DNA from: Paraspadella gotoi
Lineage: Eukaryota > Chaetognatha
Length of the DNA: 64,000 nucleotides
Assembly: GCA_051294375.1 (NCBI GenBank)
Contig: CM119263.1
Span: 15,055,574 to 15,119,573, forward strand
Direction of reading: 5' to 3'
Below the pieces are notes generated by a model, which saw only the letters and a program-made list of their open reading frames with translations, was not told where the DNA came from and searched no databases. The translations under genes were made by a program, and so were the position numbers. Of the stretch, positions 11,001-30,474 are shown piece by piece; the stretch's first letter is position 1; the number at the start of each line of letters is the position of its first letter.

Positions 11001-11182
11001 CTTTTCTGTCTCGAAATGCCTCGCACCGTAAACAACTATTTCTTTATCGCAGAGAAATTTCCTTCAGATCATATTAAATGGGCAGCATCTCTGCCTAGTT
11101 TTATTTTAATATAATCTTGAAGGAATTTCTTGGATAAAGAAATAGTTTTTAGGTGGAGGCATTCGAGACAGAAAGAAGTATA
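11001..11182. repeat. Local palindrome inside the spacer
   Basis: Arms at about 11001-11072 and 11110-11182 are inverted copies (shared words include ACTATTTCTTTATC and its complement GATAAAGAAATAGT). The 27-base stem-loop motif lies at the centre. The right arm runs on into the right arm of the larger inverted duplication. Confidence 0.7.
11076..11117 (+). repeat. Repeated stem-loop motif, copy 2
   Basis: Second copy of the GGCAG/CTGCC stem-loop with T-rich tail at 7043-7082. Here it sits at the turning point of the local palindrome. Confidence 0.55.
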
Positions 11183-11950
11183 GCTGTTGAGAATCTGGGT
11201 TGGAGGTGGCCCCATTGTTGTTCCGATTAAATTAATGTATGATACCATAATAAAAAATAACAAACTGGGCGAAAAAAGATATAACCTAAGGCTAAGAAGA
11301 AGGACTTTGAAGTGGATAACTTTTATCTCTAACGTCCCCAACTTCAATGTATTCCACGACACTGAAAGAGGTGCGATCCGCTGACTTCTTTTCAGCTTAG
11401 CTTTTCTGACTCAAAACGAATCCGCGAGACTGAAAGAAAAAGGGGGGGGGCGACTCAGGGGGCGCTGGAGGGGGCTTCCTTTAATTCTCGCTTCTCCACC
11501 TTGAATGAGTCTGCAAGAACGAGGCAGCGCGCGTTGGGATTGTTTTTTATTCGACCGCTAATGAGTCTGGGCGGAAAGGCAGAAAAACTCAGACGAGGAG
11601 TGAAAAAAAAATGGGAAGAAAAATATAGAAAGAAAAAAAGGGTGGAAAGAAAACGATGCTCCAAACGGGGAGAGGAAAAAAAATGCCAGGAGAGTGAAAA
11701 ATGGTAAAAAATTGAATGTGGGGAGGGAAAGAGAGAGAGACAGACAGACAGGAGTGGTTAATAAAAAAAAGGCTCGAAAGAAAAACATTGGAATAAACGA
11801 GAGAGTTTTGGACAAACGACTTCTTCCGCCTTCCATACGCCGTCGTTCCGCTCATCTTCATCCTTTTTCTTTTCTTTCTCCTTTTTTTTTCAATTTTTTT
11901 TTTTGCCAAAGCGTAAATGAAGTTCCTAATGAAGTTTTCTTTATTCCGCT
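11173..11950 (-). repeat. Inverted duplication, right arm
   Basis: Reverse-orientation copy of 9500-10345. Similarity fades near 11950 in GAAA/TTTC-type low-complexity sequence. Confidence 0.8.
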
Positions 11951-14049
<2,099 letters not shown>

Positions 14050-14110
14050 ATGTCGTCGTCGTCGTCGTCTTCCGCGTCGTCGTCGTTGTCGTCGTCGTCG
14101 TCGTCGTCGC
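14050..14110. repeat. (GTC)n trinucleotide array
   Basis: About 20 GTC units with a few GCG/GTT interruptions. Plus-frame polyserine and minus-frame polythreonine are shadows. Confidence 0.9.
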
Positions 14111-14427
14111 CGAGAATGAGGTCGTTTTTTTCGGGGATGACCCGTTGTCGATCAACGTCACCTTTAGACCCGGGCCATCTTTTCCTTTCCCCCGCCGGTC
14201 ATTCGAGCGGGTATGACAGGACGGGTACGTATGACACGCCCAGTGTCGACATGATCACTCGACTTTGCTGCGTACGGACGTCCATCGTCAGGTCGTACGA
14301 CCGGTAGAGCGGACACGACGTTCTATGACTTCTAATATTTCCTTTCCCCGCCGGTCAATTTGATCGTGTGCTGACACGTCCATGGACGCGCCATCGAAGC
14401 GCGTTTCTCCTCCTTCTCTCCTCTCAT

Positions 14428-14486
<59 letters not shown>

Positions 14487-15643
14487 TCTGCCTCTCTCTC
14501 TTTTCTCTCTCTCTTTTCTCTCTCTCTCTCCTATCCTCTCTCTCTCTCTCTCTCTCTCTTTCTTCCTCTCTCTCTATCTCTCTCTCTCATGGGCGTTGGT
14601 CGCCACAATCGGACCGAGCACCGCGAGACGACCAAAAGGGCCTTCCCCTCTCCTTTCGCTCCTCTCTTCTCTCTTACCGCGGTCGCAAGCAAGGTCGGAG
14701 AGTCCATCCGCGTCCCCAGCTGACTCTCGAAAACATGAGCGAGATCTCTTCCTTTCTCTACTCTACGGCGCGATCGTCGCGGGCTCTCGGGTCCCGAAAG
14801 ATCCGCACAAAATACCGCTTGACTATGTCTCTCTCTCTCTCTCTAAGTTTCTTGCCTTTACTATTTTTATTATTTTCTCGAGCTTTTTTAATGGTTACCA
14901 ATGCTGTTAGAATAACTCAGTTACATCACATCTCACAAATGCCTGCTCTGACTCTTTTTCTCTCTCTCTTTTTAAGTTTTTCGCTTTCTCGATTTTTTTA
15001 ATTATTTTCTCGCTGCCCTTTTTAAACATGTTTACAATGTTATCAATAAAATTCACACTTTTAAAAATTTAAAAACTATTTGACAAAAATACTTCATGAG
15101 GAAGGCTCGCTGATATTTTTATGTGAGATACCCTGCAGAATTTCTTTTAGCTAATTTTTTCTAGCTGAAAAAGAATAAAGCATATATATTAAAATATTGC
15201 TTCCCAATCGCCAAAATATGATCATTTCAACTTTGATAAACAATCTTCCTTCTACACCTTATCAAGATGTACTAACTATAGGCTTTTATTCACTTTTAAA
15301 GTCTCAAATCCTGTATGAAAATTAAAACATTTATTGCAAGAGCAGTTGAAATTTATTTATTTATAATGAAGCATTTTTTTGTCGTCTTCTCTTTTCTATG
15401 GACATTACTATGCCAGCAGAAACATAATATAAGACATTAACATCATTCTTTTTCATAAGTAATATATTTCAGACAAGATCTTTCCTTTTTTCTAATATCT
15501 AATTTTTCTTACAATTATTTTTTTCCTGCTCGGCAAAAAAAAATGAGTTTAATGAATCGCCATCTTGTACAGCAAGGACTATTCTGAAAACTATTATTAG
15601 ATATATTACATGTTAAAATAAACTTATTTTTCGATGCTTTAAT
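14111..15643. other. GC-mixed then CT-rich then AT-rich non-coding DNA
   Basis: 14111-14400 is unusually GC-balanced with ACG/CGT-rich words but no extended frame. 14408-14588 is a CT tract with TTTC and CCTC interruptions. 14590-14830 is GC-mixed. 15000-15643 is AT-rich with no features. Confidence 0.5.
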
Positions 15644-15874
15644 TTATGCTATAAACTGCTCAGCAAGTGGTAAGTCTGGAGAGACCATCGTATTAAGGAA
15701 CTTTTGTGTACTTTCTACGCCCCGCAATAAGGCGCAGCAGCAGTGATCGAACTGCCGAACAATCTCGTAAACCACTGTCAGAATCCCAGACAAAAGACAA
15801 AGTTTAACACCTTGAACCATTGACTTTGACGAAGCAATGTAAAGTAGAGAATCACAAAATTCAAAAAATTTCAA
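15644..15874 (-). CDS. Orphan open frame in AT-rich DNA
   Basis: A 76-codon frame, notable because the surroundings are AT-rich and full of stops while this stretch has mixed codon use and a natural composition: a hydrophobic run (GVKLCLLSGILTVVYEIV), a CCC triplet, then a polar C-terminal part ending in a TAA stop. It could be the last exon of a gene or the residue of a pseudogene. A possible start is the ATG at 15874, but a splice entry further in is equally plausible. I do not recognise the family. Confidence 0.2.
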   Translation of the reverse strand: MKFFEFCDSLLYIASSKSMVQGVKLCLLSGILTVVYEIVRQFDHCCCALLRGVESTQKFLNTMVSPDLPLAEQFIA

Positions 15875-16671
15875 TAATTTTTATTGTGCTTAAAATTTCT
15901 ACTTTGACCGACCGGGGGGCGGTTTTGCCCGCGTTTTTTTGAACAAACTTCCTAAATTATTTATTTAAACATTTTATTTAAAAATTATTACCCGACATTA
16001 CCCTAACCATTCGCTCAAATGCTAATTGTTATTTCTCGTCTCTCTCCTCTCTCTCCTCCTCTCTCTCCTCTCTCTCACCTTTCACCAAATTTCACCTTCT
16101 TTTCACCACTTATTCCAATCTTAGCCATTAACTAAGATCTGTCCTCTTATATCTGCACCACTCTAATCTCTCTCAATCTTTGTTGGAACTTAACCTACTA
16201 TCTCTCTCTCTCATTTTTCTTTTAACTCACCAAATCTATCCCCAATTCATTCACAACTCGTTAATAAGCGCTTATGCTAGAACTCCGACAATATGCTCTG
16301 CATTTAATATAATAAACCGTCTGTAACCATTAAAAATTCTTTGTAAATTTTTATTTTTAAAAAGTTATGGATTCTTATGGCATATATTCCATATATGTTT
16401 TCCTATGCCCATTGACTGATTTTTCCATGAGAATGATAAATTTCTCCCTAAAATTCTGAGCTGAGTGAAGAACCCGCGACAAAGAGGCAGCGAAAGGAGA
16501 GAGGATGAGCAGAAAGAGAAGGCAAGAGAATCCTCTCCTTCCGCGACGGAAGACGCAGCGTAATCTAGGACGCGGAACCTTACTCCGCCGCCGATGGAAT
16601 AGTCCGCGGCTGAGTCGCGGCTGGACCAATCAGCGTCCGAGATAGTTGCGAGGGAAGTCAACCATTATGCC
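15875..16671. other. AT-rich DNA with a small GC-rich patch
   Basis: Short CT patches at about 16035-16080 and 16200. Sequence 16450-16660 is GC-richer with CGCGGC-type words on both strands; two overlapping minus frames cross it, but neither has a recognisable domain. Confidence 0.45.
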
Positions 16672-16791
16672 TCCTCTCTCTCTCTCCTCTCCTCTCTTTC
16701 TCTCTCTCTTCTCTCACTTTCTTCTCCGTCTACTCTCCTCTCCTCTCTCTTCTCTCTCTCTCTCTCTCTACTATACGTCTCTTCTCTCCTC

Positions 16792-16850
<59 letters not shown>

Positions 16851-16982
16851 TCTATCTCCTCCTCCATCTTCTCTCTATCCTCTCTTCTCTCTATCTCTCT
16901 CTCTATCTCTCTCGATTCTCTCTATCTCTCTCTCTCTCTCTATCTCTCTCTCCTCCTCTTCTTGCTCTCTCTCTCTATCTCT
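16672..16982. repeat. Degenerate (CT)n block
   Basis: About 300 bp of CT-type repeat with TATC, CCTC and TTC interruptions. Confidence 0.95.
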
Positions 16983-17231
16983 TGGCCGTCAGCATCGTCG
17001 GCGTCATGAATGTCCATATCTCGTATCCACCATCTCCGGCCATTTCTGCCCGCCGGAACAAAACTACGTCCGTCATATCTCAAATCTTCTTGCATTTTTT
17101 TCCCTTTTATTTTCTTTCGTGGTTTTCATATAACTCGATTCTTTCTTTTTCATTTCTCGATTTCGTCGTAGGATTTCCTGTCGAAACGAAAAACTGAAAT
17201 GTCGTCTGAAAAACAATTTTTTTTCTTTTAA
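16983..17231. other. Flank of the TTAA element
   Basis: Mixed sequence ending in T-rich DNA and the left TTAA target (17228-17231). No gene. Confidence 0.5.
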
Positions 17232-18383
17232 GGGGACCAAGTGGCAAGAGGCAGTATAAAGCTGAAAGCATAACATTTAGGAAAGTAGAAGCCTATATAA
17301 AAAAAAGGACACCCAAAAATATTATGAAAAAAAATCAAGTTAGATTGCTTTAAAATGAAAGATATTATGAGTGAATAATACTCATGGAAAACTAAACTAT
17401 TGGTATAAATTTAGTTAATATGTAGCTTTTTATTATAAAGCAGTGATTTTTTAAAAGTAACTATCAGGTTACAACTACTAAATACTCAAACAGAATATCA
17501 GAGCAAAAAAAATTAAGGCATTTTTATCAACTAAAATGACAAATGTTTTGACCACTTGTCTTTCAGGAGCTATAGGTCTTAAATCCTTAAACACTTTTTT
17601 TTAACTTGTACATATAGATTTTTCATTTCAAAATCTATATTCAGCATTCATAATTTTTTTAAAAATGTGCGTAAAATGAGTGCAACTTAAGTTTAAAAAG
17701 TATTCTTTTTTTGCATAAGACTGTAGTAAAAAAATATAATGATGATAAGCTCGTTTAATTTTTAAAAAAAAATTGGTATAAAAAAAAATCCTTTTCAAGT
17801 CTTAATTTTTTTTATGAAAAAAGGTAAGATCTAATTTTAAAAAGCTTTTTAGCTTTTACTATAAAAATTTATTAAAAAAAATTAGGAATTAATAAAAATT
17901 TAAATTATCGACTGATTTTATTTAAATTTTCTATTAATTCTGTTAATTAAATAAAAATAAAGCCTTTAAAATATTATAAATAAAAAAAAGAAAAGTTCTA
18001 TATTTTTTTTAAGTTTTAAATTATTATAAGTAGGAATCAATATACTTCATTAATATTTTTAAAGGATGAATATAAATATTAATTGATAGTTATTATAGTT
18101 TTGTTTCTATAAGAAAAGAATTTAAGTTTGATTTTCCTACTTTTAAATATATATAAAAATTTAAAAAAATTAATCTTGTAAAGCTTTTGTTCAACAAGGC
18201 TAAAACCTAAAATTTTAACTTTGTATAATAAAAAATAAAAATTTAGAATAAGTAAAGAATATTTTCTGTTGCCAAAAATATAATATTTTATGATATTAAA
18301 AAGAAATTAATGACTATCACTATTTAAATTTCTTTGATGATAGACCTTTAAACTTATGATATCATTTTTATCACTTGGTTCCC
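17232..18383. mobile_element. Non-autonomous TTAA-target DNA element, older copy
   Basis: Starts GGGGACCAAGTG directly after TTAA and ends CACTTGGTTCCC followed by TAAA, so it has about 12 bp terminal inverted repeats and a slightly decayed 4 bp target duplication. The interior is very AT-rich, carries no open frame of substance, and aligns over several hundred bases with the elements at 57553-58470 and 62612-63529 (for example the shared GGTAAGATCTAATTTT and TATCGACTGATTTTATTTAA words). At 1152 bp it is longer than those copies. TTAA targets suggest piggyBac-like mobilisation. Because the termini are GGGG...CCCC, a TTA/TAA target and PIF/Harbinger origin cannot be excluded. Confidence 0.75.
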
Positions 18384-21703
<3,320 letters not shown>

Positions 21704-21705
21704 GA

Positions 21706-21777
<72 letters not shown>

Positions 21778-21809
21778 GAGAAAGAAAGAAAGAAAGAAAT
21801 AAAGAAATA

Positions 21810-21857
<48 letters not shown>

Positions 21858-21858
21858 A
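21704..21858. repeat. (GAAA)n tetranucleotide array
   Basis: About 38 units with a few ATAG/AAAT interruptions in the middle. Translations read FFLS repeats. Confidence 0.98.
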
Positions 21859-23026
21859 AACAAAATTTGAAGAGTTTAGGCGGAGCTTTACTTGGACTGG
21901 TACCAACTGAAAGGGCAGAAATCCGAGAGACGCATTTTACCGCTCCTGAATTGTGGTCGAAATTCTGCCCCAAATAATCTTCTTAAATATCACAAGAAAT
22001 ATTCTATCCTACTCTTTTTTCTTTATTATTCTTTCTAAAGGGTGGTCGTTCGGGAGGAATTTTTACTAAAACCTCGCGGTTCCTAAGTTTCTTCTTTTCT
22101 CCAATTTTTTTGCGTATAACACGAAGAAATATAAGGCCGACAGTTAAAATTTCGCAGCATCAACTAGCAAAAAAAGGTAAGTTATCCAAGTCCCAAGTAA
22201 AAAACTAAATAAAGCTAGTCAAAAGCGAAATCTTTGACAATGTTGGAGATCGAGTTTCTCTTGACTTTTCCATCAGAAATGACACGAAGATCGAATATCG
22301 AATATCAAAGGAAAAGTCGGAGGAGTTCAATTTGATTTTTCAAACAATGTCAATGAATCTTTTCTCAATTTGGGAAGAAAATGAAAAAAAAAATCGGATA
22401 TGGGAAAATATTCCCCGACGACGATTTGCGAAACTCGAATATGAAAATTCCTATTCTTTCCGCGTCCGCTTGTTTGTCTTATACTTTGCGGGGGGGAGGA
22501 AAGAAAGAGTAAAGCAAATGAGACAAATTTTAAAAAAACTACATGACAGACAACAAAGGGGGATGAAAATAAAGAAAAAAAANNNNNNNNNNNNNNNNNN
22601 NNNNNNNNNNNNNNNNNNNNNNNNNNNNNNNNNNNNNNNNNNNNNNNNNNNNNNNNNNNNNNNNNNNNNNNNNNNNNNNNNNNNNNNNNNNNNNNNNNNN
22701 NNNNNNNNNNNNNNNNNNNNNNNNNNNNNNNNNNNNNNNNNNNNNNNNNNNNNNNNNNNNNNNNNNNNNNNNNNNNNNNNNNNNNNNNNNNNNNNNNNNN
22801 NNNNNNNNNNNNNNNNNNNNNNNNNNNNNNNNNNNNNNNNNNNNNNNNNNNNTTTTTTTTTTTACTTTCTCTTCCCATCCTCCTTATTTCCTCTCCTTTT
22901 TTTTCCTTCTTCGCTATGTTTTCCTGAGAAACATTTCAAAGATTTATTTCTTCTTCAATGTTTTTTGGGTCGAACGAAGCGAAAACGAGAGGTTGAAGCG
23001 AAGGATGAGGGAAGAGGAGAGAGGGG

Positions 23027-23029
<3 letters not shown>
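21859..23029. other. Non-coding DNA with a 270 N gap
   Basis: AT-rich sequence to 22582, a gap at 22583-22852 bounded by poly-A on the left and poly-T on the right, then pyrimidine-rich and purine-rich DNA. No gene. Confidence 0.55.

Positions 23030-23102
<73 letters not shown>
23030..23102. repeat. (GA)n microsatellite
   Basis: About 36 GA units, followed by GAAA-type purine repeats to about 23340. Confidence 0.97.
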
Positions 23103-23105
<3 letters not shown>

Positions 23106-23394
23106 GATTGGAAAGAAGAGAGAACAGAAAGAGACAGAAGAGAGGAGATACGTATGGAGACAAAAGTAGAAAAATGAAGGAAGAAGAAAATAAAGACTGA
23201 TAATCGGAAGAAAGGAAGAAAGAAAGAAAGAAAGAAGAAAGAAAGAAAGAAGACAAGAAGAATAAAGGAAATAAAGAAAGAAAGAATGAAAAGAAAAGAA
23301 GAAAGAAAAAAAAGAAAGTATGCAAAACAAAACAAACAAAACAGCAAGCTAAAAGTAAAGTAAGCAATCAAGCAAGCGAGAGAGCGCGAGAGAA

Positions 23395-25639
<2,245 letters not shown>

Positions 25640-25943
25640 GGCTTAAAAAAAAAAACTGTTTCCATACACAGAATCTTCCCAACACGGCGCTGTTAATGCT
25701 GCTAGTATGTACATTGTACATACTTTTATTTCTATATACTATATTGCGAAGGGTTTATTTCGTTTATCAAAGTCCTGGTCTTATTCGTCGTCGTTGTCTT
25801 CGTCTTCGTCGTTGTCTTCCGTAACGATTTCGACGTCGGGGTCATCTTCAATGTCGTTCACGAAGTCGTTAACAAACGTCGTCAGTATCTTCACCTGTCG
25901 AGTGGTTCGAGCGGACGTGAAAAACCTGTTCTTCTGCAGTACA

Positions 25944-25988
<45 letters not shown>

Positions 25989-27395
25989 CGTCAAAAATTT
26001 TTGTTCATCTCTCTCGAATTTTCGTCAATTCCATTTTGTCGTCGTTAATGAGGTCGTCGCTTTCATATCTGCTTATCTGCGTCGTCATTTCCTCTTCATG
26101 GTTGTCGTCGTCGTCATAGTCGTCGTCGTCGTCGTCGCTCGTTTCTTGTCTCAGGGTGACCGTCAAAAAAAGTCAGGGTCGAAAAGGCGTGGGTGACGCG
26201 GGAGCTAATGGACGGTTGAGGGGGCAGAGGGGGGCTAGTTGAAGGTGAGGGATGAGGGGTGAGGGGTGCTGGGGTGGCGGTGAGGTCAACAGAAGGTGAA
26301 TCGGATCGCAGATGAGATTTCGTTCGTCTTCGTTGATTCTTGAAAGAAGATCGAGGCGATAATGTTAAGAGAGAGAGAGAAGTAAAGAGGACGGACAATC
26401 TGGATCGAAGGAAATCGGACGGTCAACGTAGAAGAAAAACCAAATCTACTAGTTTCTTATGAGTTGAAAGTTTTCAGTTCATGTTTGATGGAAATTTGTA
26501 AAGTACTATGTACTTGGACGCCAAAAGACATATCGTTGAGGTTGACATGGTGAAGACACAACCGGGTATATTTAACTAGGACTCAGGTCTGTAAAGACTG
26601 CCTTAAAAGTCCGCACAGTGCGTACGGAAAGCGAAGAACTTTCGATCCAATGTCCAATCACCGCCGAATTTAAGCAGAGAGAAAGTCCCTTCGAAGGGAT
26701 TATGGACAAAGATTCGAAAGAGGAATTGGAAAGGCAGTCACGTGGGATGAAAGCGGAACGATCACGAGTTCAACATTATATGATGACCGAATTGCGAAAG
26801 GCTTTGTTCAAGTATCATCTTTAAGGATGTGACCCTTTTCGAGGTTAAGGGGAAAGACAAAGATTTTCTTCGATCCTCGTACGATCTTTTTTTTTTATTA
26901 CTTTCTTTCTCTTGTTATCATCATAAAAAAAGAAAATCTTCCTTTTTTTCCCCCTTTATTTCCTTTTACTTTCCCTTTCATGTCTCTTTTCTTCGCGACT
27001 TCACGCCCTTTTTTAGTTTCTCCTTTTTCTTCTTCCTATTATTTTCTTTTATTTTCTTTTTCTCTTCTTTTATCTCTTTTTTTTTTACTCGAACAAGTTT
27101 TATGACGTCATTCGCTCCCCTCCCCTTGCCCCTAACCAAAAAAAAAAAAAGGAAACTCGAGTCTTTTTCTCAGACTTGACAAAACCAATTTTCGGATGAC
27201 GAAAGATGACAAAGGAATCAAATCCCGAGAATCGGAAAAGAGGATTTGACGCGAGATGGCGAAAGGGCGACGAGGCAACTGAGGGATTCGTTTTTGCAGA
27301 GAGACGTTCACGAAATTTGTGATAATGTGATAACCGGACGCGAAGCGATTCTGCGGTGACCAGGATTCCATTTTTAATCGAGAGTTACGATGATT
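25640..27395 (+). repeat. Large inverted duplication, left copy
   Basis: Matches 32135-34290 in reverse orientation. Landmarks: the ATTGCGAAGGGTTTATTTCG word near 25745, a (GTC)n array at 25948-25987, a GGTGCTGGGGTGG stretch near 26262, the TAGTACTTTAC-type word near 26505, TTTTATGACGTCATTCGC near 27101 and CGTTCACG near 27305. A 68-codon frame at 26618-26824 is not kept in the other copy, so the duplication is not conserving a protein. Confidence 0.85.
25948..25987. repeat. (GTC)n array
   Basis: About 13 GTC units. The polyvaline translation is an artefact. A second, shorter array lies at 26101-26140. Confidence 0.95.
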
Positions 27396-28194
27396 CGACG
27401 CTTATTTGTTTGGTTATTGCCTGTAACATTCATTTAGGGCGTAGTCGTCACAAATAGAAAGATATAATAACCGGTCAGGAAACTTTTTGGTGTCAGAGAC
27501 ATATGAGGGGTAATTAATTAGAAAACTCGTGAAAGGTAGTTGTTGAAAAAAAAGTTAAATTTTATCGTTACTAATTACCTAAAATTTGGCCTAAACCGAG
27601 CCACAAGTTGCCAATTAGGCCACAAGTTGCCAATTAGACAAAAAAATGGAGGGAATGAAGAGAAAAGATAGAGAAAAAAAGAAAAAAGTGTAGGAAGAGA
27701 AGAAAAAGAATAGAAAGAAAAATAAGGATGAATGAAAGTAGGAATTGCAAAAGAAGGGAGGGGGTAAGTCATCCCTTATTCAAGGCAGAACCGGAAGTCG
27801 GACGCGTCGCTTAAAAAAAACCAAAAAAAAAACGCGCCCTCCTATCGTCAGAAAAAAGAAAGACAACAACACACAAGGGAAAAAGAAACAAAAAAAAAAA
27901 AAAGACGTTAAAAGAAACAACGGGCATGGAGACGTTCAACACGACAAACTAAACAAAAACATTTACGGTGAAAGACTGGGGAAGAAAGAAGAAGAAGAAG
28001 AAGAAGAAGAAGAAGAAGAAGAAGAAGAAGAGGAGAGGAGCAGGAGAAAAGAAAAGAACGGGAGCAAAAAGGAGAGAAGGAGCGGAGAGGTTTTTCTGTT
28101 GTTGTTGACGAAGATGATAACCGAAGTTTACGAGCGAATCGGGGCCCCGCCTATTTCACGGGGCATTTGTCTTGCGGAAGGCGCCCATGCGAGC

Positions 28195-28199
<5 letters not shown>
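27396..28199. other. Non-coding DNA with a (GAA)n array
   Basis: AT-rich then purine-rich. A (GAA)n array of about 15 units lies at 27986-28031. A 20 bp direct duplication of CCACAAGTTGCCAATTAG occurs at about 27601 and 27621. No gene. Confidence 0.55.

Positions 28200-28275
<76 letters not shown>
28200..28275. repeat. (GA)n microsatellite
   Basis: GA dinucleotides with one CA interruption. Similar short GA runs follow to about 28335. Confidence 0.95.
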
Positions 28276-28278
<3 letters not shown>

Positions 28279-29144
28279 CAAGAGACGGAAAGAAAATGAG
28301 GAGAACGAGAGACGAGAGAGAGAGAGAGAGTGAAAAACGGCCGAAGAGAAAGCCTTTGTTTCTTGACGAAAAACGAGTACAAACTTTGAAAATTCTTACA
28401 ATGACGTGTAACTGGCCCGTCTTGAATATGAAAAGACGAAGAGAGAACGGGAGAGAACAAAGTAAAAGAGAGAGGGTGATAGAAAGTGAGAGAGAGAGAA
28501 AGAATCCTAAAGAACAGCGTCTCGTTATTATCATTTCCGACGGGAGGGTGGAAAGGGGGATCGTAACAGCGAGTGTTAACGATAGAGTAACTAATATGGG
28601 TCGGGATCAGCTGCGATCTTTACCGCGAAAACGAGGCCTTTTTTTTCTTTTCTGTCGGCGAAAAAAAAAAGTAATGAGTTTCGTTGGGCGAAAAATAACT
28701 GTAAACAGAAAAAACGAGGGGAGGAAAAGTTTGGAGCCGGATTCTCCCTTCCCGCCATCTATAGTTTTACCCAACGGAAACAAAAGGGCAGGAAAGGAAA
28801 ATATGAAAAAGGAGAAAAGGTAAAAAGGGAAAAAAAATGAAATAAAGAAAAGTATAAAGAGTAATGGTTCGAAACAAAAGAAGATTTCCTACGTTTTGTG
28901 TCGGGAAGTCGAATGAGTTTCGGAGAATTGTTCGCGAGAATTCCGAAGAGACGGGGGGGCGGGGATTAGGGAGGTGGATGATGTACAGGGGGGGTGGCAG
29001 GGTAAGAAGAGTTTTTAAAGGGATAATAACTAACGGGGGTGAGGTTGGAGAAGAAAGGCCGCTGGGATATGTTTATATTCATAGATATGACTTTTTCCTT
29101 TTCCTCCCATTATATTCTTTACGTCCTTTTATTTCTTTCTTTAA

Positions 29145-29148
<4 letters not shown>
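28276..29148. other. Purine-rich non-coding DNA
   Basis: A/G-rich with GAGA patches. The 218-codon plus frame through this region is mainly Arg/Glu/Lys from purine bias and is not called. Confidence 0.5.

Positions 29149-29233
<85 letters not shown>
29149..29233. repeat. (CT)n microsatellite, 85 bp
   Basis: Pure CT dinucleotides. Confidence 0.98.
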
Positions 29234-29235
<2 letters not shown>

Positions 29236-29808
29236 CGTGTTTTTTTTTCCTTCTCTTCCCCCTTTCTTATTCCTGTCGATCTTTAACGCCTTCCTGCTGT
29301 TTGCATCCAATTTCCATAAGTATGTAAAACAAAAAGAATTTCAAAATGGAAAATCGAGGGGCGAAAAAAAAAATGAAGGGGAGGAAACGCGTGATATGCG
29401 GAAAGAAAAAAAAACTGGAGAAATGGAAGATTCTGTTTAAATTATCTTTGGCGGCGGAAAAAAGTATGAGAAAATGAAAAATGGAAACGGTTTCGAGTCG
29501 GTCGCCGACGCCGCGCCGATCCGCGACCGGTTTCTTGACAAGTTTGAAACAAAAAATCGCAAAAATTAACTTTTATACATATAAACTAATGAGAATAGCT
29601 TCATGACTTATTCGTAAGCTTCCAGCTTCCGATCACCGTGAGACGACCACGAGAAAGACCATGAGAAAGAAAAAAGGCAAAAAGAATTAGAGACAAGCTG
29701 ATAAATTTAGATGCATCGCTCAGCAAGGAGCGTAGCGTACGTGTTTTGTTGGATTCTGATGCTGTTTATGCACAATTATGGCACACATACTAAACGNNNN
29801 NNNNNNNN

Positions 29809-29842
<34 letters not shown>

Positions 29843-30474
29843 CAAATCATGAGGTCACGCTGAGAGTTTTCCCTCCAGCTCTGCAGTGAAAATAACTCAC
29901 CTTGTGCCATAGCAAATCACAGAGAGAAACTGTCGAGTTTTCTTTCATGTCCTTTAAGGTTTTATCTCTCTCTTTTTCTCTTTCTCTCTTGTCTCTTGGC
30001 GTGTGCGAATCTGTCAGTTTATAATTTTTATCTCTCTTAATCATTTTGTATCTTTATGGTTTTCCTAGTTAACCAAGAGAATAAATAAAGAAAAGATATA
30101 TTTGCCAGTAGTAGAAGGGAGCCCTTAAGTAAAAATGGATTTGGTTAACGCCGAGAAAAAGTCGTTAAACGCCGCAAAGTCAACACGAATTAATCAGAGG
30201 AAGAAGAAGTGTTTGCAGTTTGCAGTGCAGTCGTTGCCAAAAGGAAAAAGGCGAGTACGAAATGAACAAAGATATTTATTCCTCGACATAAGATTACGTA
30301 ATTCAGAGTAAATATTCGGCATAATCTTATTAAAAACTATTTTTTAAAGTAGCGAATAATCGGTAAAAGAAAGAAGCCCTCGTAGCGAAAGCAAAAGGTA
30401 AGAAGATAAGACGAAATCGCGTTGCCGGAAAGTTAGGAGTCGCATGGGATTCGGCGTTGCGATAATTAATGTAG
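29234..30474. other. Non-coding DNA with a short gap
   Basis: Includes a GC-rich GCCGACGCCG patch near 29500 and a 12 N gap (29797-29808) directly followed by (GA)n. Otherwise AT-rich without gene signals. Confidence 0.5.

Noticed and set aside
26618-26824. 68-codon frame with ordinary composition
   Set aside because: The inverted copy near 32900-33070 has several frame-disrupting indels, and I recognise no domain.
28167-28823. 218-codon Arg/Glu/Lys-rich frame
   Set aside because: Explained by purine bias and GA repeats; no domain and no splice context.
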